Below, in pieces: positions 52,464 to 60,091 of a stretch of 64,000 bases of DNA. Positions within the stretch are counted from its first letter, which is position 1. The number at the start of each line of letters is the position of its first letter. The stretch covers positions 620,001-684,000 of the forward strand of contig NZ_CP016226.1 of assembly GCF_013377235.1 (NCBI RefSeq). The letters run 5' to 3'. Source of the stretch: Mannheimia varigena. Its GTDB lineage: Bacteria; Pseudomonadota; Gammaproteobacteria; Enterobacterales; Pasteurellaceae. Both the position numbers and the translations under genes were made by a program. The notes beneath the pieces were generated by a model. The model saw only the letters and a list, made by a program, of their open reading frames with translations, was not told where the DNA came from and ran no database searches.

Positions 52464-52516
52464 CGAAAGCCTTACACTTTCTTCTATATACAACATTTTT
52501 CACTAGGAGTAAAACA

Positions 52517-54523
52517 ATGGCAGAACGTAAAGTCCTTGCGAATGCAATCCGTTTTTTAAGTATGGATGCGGTACAAAAAGCGAATTCAGGTCACCCGGGT
52601 GCCCCTATGGGTATGGCGGACATCGCTGAAGTTTTATGGCGTGATTTTCTAAAACACAACCCAACCAATCCGAAATGGGCAGATCGTGACCGTTTTGTTC
52701 TGTCAAATGGGCACGGCTCAATGTTAATTTATAGCTTGTTACATTTAACTGGCTACGATCTTTCTATCGAAGATTTAAAGCAATTCCGTCAATTACATTC
52801 TAAAACGCCTGGACACCCAGAATATGGCTATGCACCGGGCGTTGAGACCACAACAGGTCCTTTAGGTCAAGGCATTACTAACGCTGTAGGTATGGCAATT
52901 GCAGAAAAAACACTTGCCGCACAATTTAACCGTGAAGGTCATAACATTGTTGATCACTACACCTATGCATTTTTAGGTGATGGTTGCTTAATGGAAGGTA
53001 TTTCTCACGAAGCTTGCTCGTTAGCCGGGACATTAGGTTTAGGTAAATTAATTGCGTTCTATGATGACAACAATATTTCTATTGATGGTCACGTTGATGG
53101 TTGGTTTACTGATGATACAGCACAACGCTTTGAAGCTTACGGTTGGCAAGTAATCCGTAATGTTGATGGGCACAATGCAGAACAAATTAAATTTGCGATT
53201 GAAAATGCACAAGCTGAAACTGAACGCCCTACCCTAATCATCTGTAAAACAATTATTGGTTACGGCTCACCAAATAAATCAGCTTCTCACGATTGCCATG
53301 GCGCACCATTAGGTAATGATGAAATCACCTTAACTCGCCAAGCTCTTAACTGGGAATATGCACCATTTGAAATTCCAGCGGAAATCTATTCAGAGTGGGA
53401 TGCAAAAGCGAAAGGCACACTCGCAGAAAAAGATTGGAATGCAAAATTTGCCGCTTATGAAGCTGCTTACCCTGAATTAGCAGCAGAATTTAAACGCCGT
53501 ATGGCAGGTGATTTACCGGCAAACTGGGAAGCAGAAAGCAAAGCATTTATTGAGAAGCTGCAAGCAAACCCAGCAAATATTGCAAGCCGTAAAGCATCTC
53601 AAAATGCGATTGAAGCTTATGCCCCATCATTACCTGAATTTTTAGGTGGTTCAGCAGACCTTGCAGGTTCTAATTTAACTTTATGGTCTGGCTCAAAACC
53701 AATTCGTGCAGATCATAATGTAGATGGTAACTACATCAACTACGGTGTGCGTGAGTTTGGTATGTCTGCAATTATGAACGGTATTGCCTTACACGGCGGT
53801 TTCATTCCTTACGGTGCAACGTTCTTAATGTTCTATGAATATGCTCACAATGCGGTGCGCATGGCGGCATTAATGAAACAACGTGTATTATTCGTTTACA
53901 CTCACGACTCAATCGGTTTAGGCGAAGATGGTCCTACACACCAACCTGTAGAACAAACTGCTTCATTACGCTTAATTCCAAACCTAGAAACATGGAGACC
54001 GGCAGACCAAGTAGAATCTGCGATAGCGTGGAAAGCAGCAGTTGAACGTAAAGAAGGCCCAACAGCGTTGATCTTCACTCGCCAAAACTTAGCTCAACAA
54101 GCTCGTACTGCAGAACAATTAGCAAATGTGGCTCGTGGTGGTTATATCTTGCGTGATTGCTGTGAAAAAGGTACTTGCCCAGACTTAATCTTAATTGCGA
54201 CAGGTTCTGAAGTCGATTTAGCAATGAAGGCCGCAGATGTATTAGACGGCGAAGGTGTTAAAGTTCGTGTTGTTTCAATGCCAAGCACCAATGTGTTTGA
54301 TAAACAAGATGAAGCATACCGCGAGTCTGTATTACCACGTTCAGTAACAAAACGTGTTGCAATCGAAGCACAAATTGCAGACTTCTGGTATAAATACGTT
54401 GGCTTTGAAGGCAAAGTGGTTGGTATGAATAGTTTCGGTGAATCAGCTCCAGCGGACCAATTATTCAAACTATTCGGCTTTACTGTTGAAAACGTAGTTG
54501 CAACAGCGAAAGAGATTTTATAA
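52517..54523 (+). CDS. tkt: Transketolase
   Basis: Transketolase moves two-carbon units between sugar phosphates in the pentose phosphate pathway, with thiamine diphosphate. Visible are GHPGAPMGMADIAEVLW, LSNGHGSMLIYSLLHL, TGPLGQGITNAVGMA and the ThDP motif FLGDGCLMEGISHEA. The pyrimidine domain has FGMSAIMNGIALHGG with the conserved Glu before it, and HDSIGLGEDGPTHQPVEQ. The frame is open 31 codons upstream, but MAERKVLANAIRFLSMDAV at 52517 is the family start and follows TAGGAG; length 668. Promoter and CRP-like site upstream. Confidence 0.97.
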   Translation: MAERKVLANAIRFLSMDAVQKANSGHPGAPMGMADIAEVLWRDFLKHNPTNPKWADRDRFVLSNGHGSMLIYSLLHLTGYDLSIEDLKQFRQLHSKTPGHPEYGYAPGVETTTGPLGQGITNAVGMAIAEKTLAAQFNREGHNIVDHYTYAFLGDGCLMEGISHEACSLAGTLGLGKLIAFYDDNNISIDGHVDGWFTDDTAQRFEAYGWQVIRNVDGHNAEQIKFAIENAQAETERPTLIICKTIIGYGSPNKSASHDCHGAPLGNDEITLTRQALNWEYAPFEIPAEIYSEWDAKAKGTLAEKDWNAKFAAYEAAYPELAAEFKRRMAGDLPANWEAESKAFIEKLQANPANIASRKASQNAIEAYAPSLPEFLGGSADLAGSNLTLWSGSKPIRADHNVDGNYINYGVREFGMSAIMNGIALHGGFIPYGATFLMFYEYAHNAVRMAALMKQRVLFVYTHDSIGLGEDGPTHQPVEQTASLRLIPNLETWRPADQVESAIAWKAAVERKEGPTALIFTRQNLAQQARTAEQLANVARGGYILRDCCEKGTCPDLILIATGSEVDLAMKAADVLDGEGVKVRVVSMPSTNVFDKQDEAYRESVLPRSVTKRVAIEAQIADFWYKYVGFEGKVVGMNSFGESAPADQLFKLFGFTVENVVATAKEIL

Positions 54524-54540
54524 TTCAGTGATAAAAACAA

Positions 54541-54567
54541 AAAGCGGGAGTTCAATTCCCGCTTTTT
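54541..54567 (+). terminator. Terminator after tkt
   Basis: Perfect 9-bp stem AAAGCGGGA / TCCCGCTTT with T6 tail, 17 bases after the stop. Confidence 0.88.
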
Positions 54568-54585
54568 TGTGACGTTTAAGGCTAA

Positions 54586-54650
54586 ACAAGCGGTCAGATT
54601 TTCTCGATTTTTTGCAATTTGCAAAATTTTAGGAAAATTTGACCGCTTGT
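54586..54650 (-). terminator. Inverted uptake-signal pair after phoH
   Basis: ACAAGCGGTCAGATTTTCT and the near-complement AGGAAAATTTGACCGCTTGT (one mismatch) lie just past the phoH stop on the minus strand. Confidence 0.75.
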
Positions 54651-54652
54651 CA

Positions 54653-55723
54653 TCATAACAATTCAGCCTGAGCTAGAATTTTTTCTTGCTCTAAGGCGAG
54701 TTTTTCCAGTTTTTTCTGCTCTCGTCTTTCTTCATCAATCGCCTCCCAAGCATCATAGGCTTGAACAATTTTGGCTACCACGGGGTGGCGGACAATATCT
54801 TTACTGTCGAAAAAGTTGAAGCTAAGTTCAGGTACATCTTTTAGCACTTCCATTGCGTGCTTTAAGCCCGATTTTTGGTGGCGTGGCAAATCCACTTGGG
54901 TAACATCACCCGTAATCACGGCTTTAGAGTTAAAACCAATGCGGGTTAAGAACATTTTCATCTGTTCTGTTGTGGTGTTTTGGCTTTCATCTAAAATGAT
55001 AAACGCATCATTTAATGTTCGCCCACGCATGTAGGCAAGTGGAGCAATTTCAATTACACCACGCTCCATCAATTTTTGGGCCTTTTCAAAACCAAGCATT
55101 TCAAAAAGAGCGTCATATAATGGACGTAAATAAGGTTCAATTTTCTGTCCTAAATCACCAGGTAAAAAGCCAAGCTTCTCCCCTGCCTCAACCGCCGGGC
55201 GGGTTAGCAAAATTCTGCGGATCTCTTGTCGCTCAAGTGATTCCACCGCAGCTGCTACCGCTAAAAAGGTTTTTCCTGTACCTGCCGGTCCAACACCAAA
55301 ACTGATATCGTGGCTTAAAATATTGCGAAGGTAAGCTTGTTGATGCTCTCCTCGAGGCTTAATTACACCTCGTTTAGTTTTGATTGCAATATCGCCTTGT
55401 GTGCCAGCTTGCCACTGATTTTGCAATAACATTCGGCTTTCTTGAATAGCTAGATGTACATCTTCTAAATCTAACTCTTTGATTTTGCCTTTAATCGGTG
55501 CAGTTTCGTTATAGAGCTGCTTGATTAGCTTTACACTATTTTGAATAAGACTGGCAGAGTAATGGTTTTCGTCTGCGGATTGAATGGTAAAGTTAAACCC
55601 TTGACGGGAAATAACTAAGTTGAAACTTTTTTCGATAAGAGCTAAATGCTCGTCAAACGCACCGCAAAGCGATTGCAGACGTGCGTTGTCCTGAGGTTCT
55701 AAACTAAAAATAATTTCGTTCAA
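54653..55723 (-). CDS. ybeZ: PhoH-like ATPase YbeZ
   Basis: YbeZ is a PhoH-family P-loop ATPase that works with the endoribonuclease YbeY in rRNA metabolism. Walker A is GPAGTGKT at 145-152. Walker B is FIILDESQNTT and LTRPAVEAGEKLGFLPGDL is conserved. The start codon is TTG: MNEIIFSLEPQDNARLQSLCG fits the family N-terminus and GAAGG lies 7 bases before it. Length is 356, with a charged C-terminal helix. It starts 12 bases after fadR. ybeY, usually next, is absent; an uptake-signal terminator follows. Confidence 0.93.
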   Translation of the reverse strand: MNEIIFSLEPQDNARLQSLCGAFDEHLALIEKSFNLVISRQGFNFTIQSADENHYSASLIQNSVKLIKQLYNETAPIKGKIKELDLEDVHLAIQESRMLLQNQWQAGTQGDIAIKTKRGVIKPRGEHQQAYLRNILSHDISFGVGPAGTGKTFLAVAAAVESLERQEIRRILLTRPAVEAGEKLGFLPGDLGQKIEPYLRPLYDALFEMLGFEKAQKLMERGVIEIAPLAYMRGRTLNDAFIILDESQNTTTEQMKMFLTRIGFNSKAVITGDVTQVDLPRHQKSGLKHAMEVLKDVPELSFNFFDSKDIVRHPVVAKIVQAYDAWEAIDEERREQKKLEKLALEQEKILAQAELL

Positions 55724-55735
55724 AGCGTTACCTTC

Positions 55736-56461
55736 TTAAAGTTCGCCGAAACTTTCGGGAATATTTGCGGATAATTTCTTCCAAATTTCACCACTCGATT
55801 GGCGGTGCTTCTCCATACAAGCGGTCGCTTTTTCGCTATCTTTTGCAATACAGGCTGCCAATAGCGTGTGGTAAAAATTTAAGGTTAATTGACGGTTATT
55901 CAGATCATTAAAAAATATTTTTGCCACTTGATGATACATAGATTTGAAGCTGTTCAAAATCAAGGCATAAACAGGTTTATTTGCTAAAAAGGTAAACTTT
56001 CTGAACAATTTATAATCAAATTCTGCATAAGCTGTTGCAGTATTTTCTAAATTATCTAATTCGTCAAAAAGTTTAGCACTTTCTTCAGGAGCAAGTCTGA
56101 CGGCCTCAGGAATATAAGCCTCTGCCATACGAGTTCTGAGTGAAACTACGTTTGAAATCACAACGGACAAATAGTTTTTATCCAGTTTAATAATGGTGCT
56201 GATGATATTCGGTCCTGCTGTTTCCCAAATATCATTTACCCTAGTAGGCTTGCCGTGCTGAATGCTTAACCAGCCTTCACGAGCTAAACGTTGTAGCACT
56301 TCCCTTAATGTTGTTCTAGTAACACCAATACGCTCAGCCAGTTCGCGTTCAGCGGGAAGATCAGATCCCGCAGGGAAGTAATTATTCCAAATGCTTTTTA
56401 CTATATATTCTTCCGCTAATGCTGCTGGGCTTTGTGCTTTTAAAATGCCGTTGTTTTCCAT
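55736..56461 (-). CDS. fadR: Fatty acid metabolism regulator FadR
   Basis: FadR binds DNA to repress fatty-acid degradation and activate unsaturated fatty-acid synthesis, and is released by long-chain acyl-CoA. The N-terminal GntR winged helix has FPAGSDLPAERELAERIGVTRTTLREVLQRLAREGWL (recognition region about 32-66). The C-terminal FCD-like helical domain follows. Length is 241. GGGGGAGCT precedes the ATG. Divergent from nhaB, as in E. coli; upstream of ybeZ. fadD at 7-9 kb may be a target. Confidence 0.95.
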   Translation of the reverse strand: MENNGILKAQSPAALAEEYIVKSIWNNYFPAGSDLPAERELAERIGVTRTTLREVLQRLAREGWLSIQHGKPTRVNDIWETAGPNIISTIIKLDKNYLSVVISNVVSLRTRMAEAYIPEAVRLAPEESAKLFDELDNLENTATAYAEFDYKLFRKFTFLANKPVYALILNSFKSMYHQVAKIFFNDLNNRQLTLNFYHTLLAACIAKDSEKATACMEKHRQSSGEIWKKLSANIPESFGEL

Positions 56462-56611
56462 TAGCTCCCCCTAATAAAATTAAAATATTATGTTTAAATA
56501 CACTGTTTTTATTTATGATCAATTATTGTAAATAAAAAATGAGTTATCCTATTATCCTTTAATCTAAACTATATTACAATTGCAATATCATTTTCAATTT
56601 TGAGGTTTTTT
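56462..56611. promoter_or_regulatory. Divergent region fadR-nhaB
   Basis: This 150-base AT-rich gap holds promoters for fadR (left) and nhaB (right). I cannot place -35/-10 boxes with confidence. The nhaB ribosome binding site TTGAGG is at 56600-56605. Confidence 0.5.
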
Positions 56612-58153
56612 ATGAGTAATATTGATGCTCTTTTTAAAAGTTTCTTAGGGAAAAGCCCTGAATGGTACAAACTCTGTATTTTGGCATTTTTAATTATTAA
56701 TCCTCTTGTTTACTTCTTTATTAGTCCTTTCGTAGCAGGTTGGTTTCTAGTTGCCGAATTTATTTTTACCTTGGCAATGGCGTTGAAATGTTATCCTTTG
56801 CAGCCGGGGGGCTTGCTTGCCATCGAGGCTGTGGTTATCGGAATGACTAGCCCCCATCATATTAAACACGAAATTATTGCAAATTTTGATGTTATTTTAC
56901 TTCTGATGTTTATGGTGGCTGGGATCTATTTTATGAAGCAACTCCTGCTTTATATTTTTACCAAACTTCTCGTTGCTATCCATTCTAAAAAAATTCTTTC
57001 CCTTGCTTTCTGCCTAAGTGCTGCATTCTTATCTGCTTTCCTTGATGCATTAACAGTTATTGCAGTTATTATTAGTGTAGGAACAGGATTTTACGGGGTA
57101 TACCACAAAGTTGCATCAGGGAATAGTTTTGAAGATTCAACTGATATCACCAATGATGATAAAATTCTCACTCGTAAAGAAATTTTAGAACAATTTCGTG
57201 GTTTTTTAAGAAGTTTATTAATGCACGCTGGGATTGGTTCTGCTCTTGGTGGTGTAATGACAATGGTAGGTGAGCCGCAAAACTTAATTATTGCCTCACA
57301 AGCTGAATGGGGATTTATTGAATTCTTATTACGCGTTTTACCTGTTAGCTTGCCTGTGTTAATTTGCGGTATTGCAACTTGTTTTATTGTTGAAAAGTAC
57401 AAATTATTCGGTTATGGCGATAGACTGCCTCGCCGTGTATGGGTTGTGCTTGCTCGTTATAATCAACTAAAAGAGCAAAAAATGACTAAACAAGATAAGT
57501 TAAAAATGATCGTACAAGCCATTGCAGGTATTTGGTTAGTTATTGGTTTGGCATTACATCTGGCTGATGTAGGTATTATCGGTTTAACCATCATTATCAT
57601 CTGTACTGCATTCTGTGGTATTACCGATGAACATGCCTTAGGTAAAGCATTCCAAGAATCTATGCCATTTACTGCATTACTCATTGTATTTTTCTCTATC
57701 GTGGCCGTCATTATTGATTTGAAATTATTCGAACCGATTATTTCATTTGTATTATCTGCTGAACCACATTCTCAACTTTCATTGTTCTATATCTTCAACG
57801 GTTTATTATCAATGATTTCCGATAATGTATTTGTAGGTACAGTTTATATTAATGAAGCCAAAACAGCATTGACGTCAGGAATTGTAGAACGATCTCAATT
57901 TGATCTACTCGCAGTTGCTATCAACACAGGAACAAACTTGCCTTCTGTTGCAACACCGAACGGGCAAGCTGCTTTCTTGTTCCTATTAACATCTTCATTC
58001 GCTCCGTTAATCAAGCTCTCTTACGGTAGAATGGTTTATATGGCATTACCTTACACTATTGTACTCTCTATTGTTGGTTTCTTCGCATTAGAATTTTTAC
58101 TGCCACCAATGACTGAATTGATGCTAAATTGGGGCTGGATTGTTACACGCTAA
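56612..58153 (+). CDS. nhaB: Na+/H+ antiporter NhaB
   Basis: NhaB exchanges sodium for protons across the inner membrane. About twelve hydrophobic helices in 513 residues are visible. The family start is FLGKSPEWYKLCILAFLIINPLVYF. MTMVGEPQNLIIASQAEWGF (about 214-233) and AINTGTNLPSVATPNGQAAFLF (about 452-473) are conserved. The frame runs 4 codons upstream from a TTG; ATG 56612 follows TTGAGG at proper spacing. Gene order fadR (divergent), nhaB, dsbB is as in enterobacteria. Confidence 0.96.
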   Translation: MSNIDALFKSFLGKSPEWYKLCILAFLIINPLVYFFISPFVAGWFLVAEFIFTLAMALKCYPLQPGGLLAIEAVVIGMTSPHHIKHEIIANFDVILLLMFMVAGIYFMKQLLLYIFTKLLVAIHSKKILSLAFCLSAAFLSAFLDALTVIAVIISVGTGFYGVYHKVASGNSFEDSTDITNDDKILTRKEILEQFRGFLRSLLMHAGIGSALGGVMTMVGEPQNLIIASQAEWGFIEFLLRVLPVSLPVLICGIATCFIVEKYKLFGYGDRLPRRVWVVLARYNQLKEQKMTKQDKLKMIVQAIAGIWLVIGLALHLADVGIIGLTIIIICTAFCGITDEHALGKAFQESMPFTALLIVFFSIVAVIIDLKLFEPIISFVLSAEPHSQLSLFYIFNGLLSMISDNVFVGTVYINEAKTALTSGIVERSQFDLLAVAINTGTNLPSVATPNGQAAFLFLLTSSFAPLIKLSYGRMVYMALPYTIVLSIVGFFALEFLLPPMTELMLNWGWIVTR

Positions 58154-58219
58154 TCTAATATAGATAAGCTATACCAAATAAGGTAGAATGAAAGAATTTC
58201 ATAAATATAAGGAATCATT

Positions 58220-58759
58220 ATGCTCCATTATTTTAAAAATCTATCACTCTCTCGTAGTGCGTGGTTTTTTCTGGTATTAAGCTGTATTGTGCTAGAAGGT
58301 GTCGCTCTATACTTTCAACACGGAATGGGCTTAGTACCCTGCGTAATGTGTATTTATGAACGTGTTGCTTTATTTGGTATTTTATTTGCAAGTATTTTAG
58401 GTTTTATTGGCAACCGCTACAGTGTTCTTCGCTGGTTGGCAATTTTAATTTGGCTGGGGAGTGCCTTTAAAGGCTTAACATTGGCACTTAAACATCACGA
58501 TTATCAAGTTAATCCTTCGCCTTGGAATCAATGCGAGTTTAAAGTTGATTTCCCGCAAACATTACCGCTTGATAAATGGCTACCGGAAGTGTTTTCACCT
58601 GGTGCAGTAAATTGTAGCCAAAGCCAATGGGAAATGTTTGGTTTTTCAATGGCACAATGGTTAATTTTCACCTTTGCAGTTTATCTAATTTTTGCTGTGA
58701 TTGTTTTAATCAGCCAATTTAAACGTAGCCGACAAAAAAACAGTTTTATTTTCCGTTAA
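58220..58759 (+). CDS. dsbB: Disulfide bond formation protein DsbB
   Basis: DsbB reoxidises the periplasmic oxidase DsbA and passes electrons to quinone. Four membrane helices are visible. The first periplasmic loop has the CVMC pair (Cys41, Cys44) and the second has Cys105 and Cys132. Arg48 near the quinone site is in IYERVALFG. Length (179) is normal. AAGGAATC precedes the ATG. It lies 67 bases after nhaB on the same strand and is followed by an uptake-signal terminator. LptD in this window is a substrate of the disulfide pathway. Confidence 0.96.
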   Translation: MLHYFKNLSLSRSAWFFLVLSCIVLEGVALYFQHGMGLVPCVMCIYERVALFGILFASILGFIGNRYSVLRWLAILIWLGSAFKGLTLALKHHDYQVNPSPWNQCEFKVDFPQTLPLDKWLPEVFSPGAVNCSQSQWEMFGFSMAQWLIFTFAVYLIFAVIVLISQFKRSRQKNSFIFR

Positions 58760-58767
58760 TACGGATT

Positions 58768-58814
58768 ACAAGCGGTAAGATTTTGCAAAAAACTTATAAA
58801 ATCTTACCGCTTAT
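58768..58814 (+). terminator. Uptake-signal hairpin between dsbB and metC
   Basis: AAGCGGTAAGATTTT (58770-58784) and AAAATCTTACCGCTT (58798-58812) are perfect complements, followed by ATTTATTT. It lies between co-directional genes, so metC probably has its own promoter or read-through is partial. Confidence 0.75.
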
Positions 58815-58830
58815 TTATTTAGGAGAAAAA

Positions 58831-60021
58831 ATGTCTAACCATAAAAATCTTGCTACCAAACTTGTTCATACAGGGCGTAAAAAACTCTATACACAAGGAG
58901 CGGTAAATCCTGTTATTCAGCGTGCTTCATCCTTAGTTTTTGAGACATTAGAAGAAAAAAAATACGCTACCCAAAACCGCTATAAAGGAGCTTTATTTTA
59001 TGGACGACGTGGCACGCTCACTCATTTTTCACTACAAGAAGCAATGTGTGAATTAGAAGGTGGAACAGGTTGCTACCTCTACCCTTGCGGAGCAGCAGCA
59101 GTGACAAATTCCATCTTAGCTTTTGTGGAACAAGGAGATCATGTTTTAATGACAGGGGCGGCTTATGAGCCGACACAAGATTTCTGTAACGTGGTACTCA
59201 AACGTATGGGCGTTTCAACAACTTATTATGATCCAATGGTCGGAGAAGGCTTAAAAGACGTTGTTCAATCTAATACTAAAATACTTTTTTTAGAATCGCC
59301 AAGTTCGCTTACAATGGAAGTACCTGATATTCCTGCTTTAGTCAAAGCGGCTCGAGAAGTGAACCCTGAAATAGTAATTATGATCGACAATACTTGGTCT
59401 GCAGGCGTACTATTTCCTGCCTTAGAATATGGCATTGATATTTCGATTCAAGCTGGCACAAAATACTTAGTCGGACACTCTGACGTAATGATTGGTACAG
59501 CTGTGTCTAACACCCGTTGTTGGGATAGATTGCGTGAAGGTTCTTACTTAATGGGACAAATGATTGATGCCGATTCTGCCTATACCACCGCTCGTGGCTT
59601 ACGCACTTTAGGTATTCGCTTGAGCCAACACGAAGCAAGCAGTATTGCAATCGCAAATTGGTTAGCTCAACGCCCTGAAGTAAAAGCAGTTTATCACCCT
59701 GCTCTTGAAAGTTGCCCAGGTAATGAATTTTTCAAACGCGATTTTACTGGATCAAGCGGTCTATTTTCGTTTGAGCTTTGCGAAAAACTCTCGCAAGAAA
59801 AATTAGCTAATTTCTTAGAACATTTTGAGCTATTTTCAATGGCATACTCTTGGGGAGGATTTGAATCCCTTATTCTTGCTAACCAACCCGAGGAAATCGC
59901 TCGAATTCGCCCAGCCATTGAGCGTAAACTAACTGGCACATTAATTCGTATTCATGTTGGTTTAGAAGCAGTTGAGGATTTAATTGCTGATTTAGAACAA
60001 GGCTTTGAGCGGATAAAGTAA
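58831..60021 (+). CDS. metC: Cystathionine beta-lyase
   Basis: MetC cleaves cystathionine to homocysteine, pyruvate and ammonia, with pyridoxal phosphate. The Cys/Met-metabolism fold has the PLP lysine at Lys211 in SIQAGTKYLVGHSDVM. FYGRRGTLTHFSLQEAM (about 51-67) is the MetC-type N-terminal motif. YSWGGFESL near the C-terminus is also typical of MetC rather than MetB. The frame starts 16 codons upstream; ATG 58831 follows AGGAG and begins MSNHKNLATKL. Length is 396. Confidence 0.94.
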   Translation: MSNHKNLATKLVHTGRKKLYTQGAVNPVIQRASSLVFETLEEKKYATQNRYKGALFYGRRGTLTHFSLQEAMCELEGGTGCYLYPCGAAAVTNSILAFVEQGDHVLMTGAAYEPTQDFCNVVLKRMGVSTTYYDPMVGEGLKDVVQSNTKILFLESPSSLTMEVPDIPALVKAAREVNPEIVIMIDNTWSAGVLFPALEYGIDISIQAGTKYLVGHSDVMIGTAVSNTRCWDRLREGSYLMGQMIDADSAYTTARGLRTLGIRLSQHEASSIAIANWLAQRPEVKAVYHPALESCPGNEFFKRDFTGSSGLFSFELCEKLSQEKLANFLEHFELFSMAYSWGGFESLILANQPEEIARIRPAIERKLTGTLIRIHVGLEAVEDLIADLEQGFERIK

Positions 60022-60042
60022 AAATATTCAAATCTAAAATAA

Positions 60043-60085
60043 AAAGTAGCTTAAGCATTTGTATATAGGGGGCTTAAGCTACTTT
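60043..60085. terminator. Terminator between convergent metC and lptD
   Basis: Perfect 14-bp stem AAAGTAGCTTAAGC / GCTTAAGCTACTTT with a 15-base loop; A-run on the left, T-run on the right. Confidence 0.88.
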
Positions 60086-60091
60086 TAATTT

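Noticed and set aside
52424..52516. N-terminal extension of tkt
   Set aside because: It overlies the predicted promoter; MAERK with TAGGAG is the family start.
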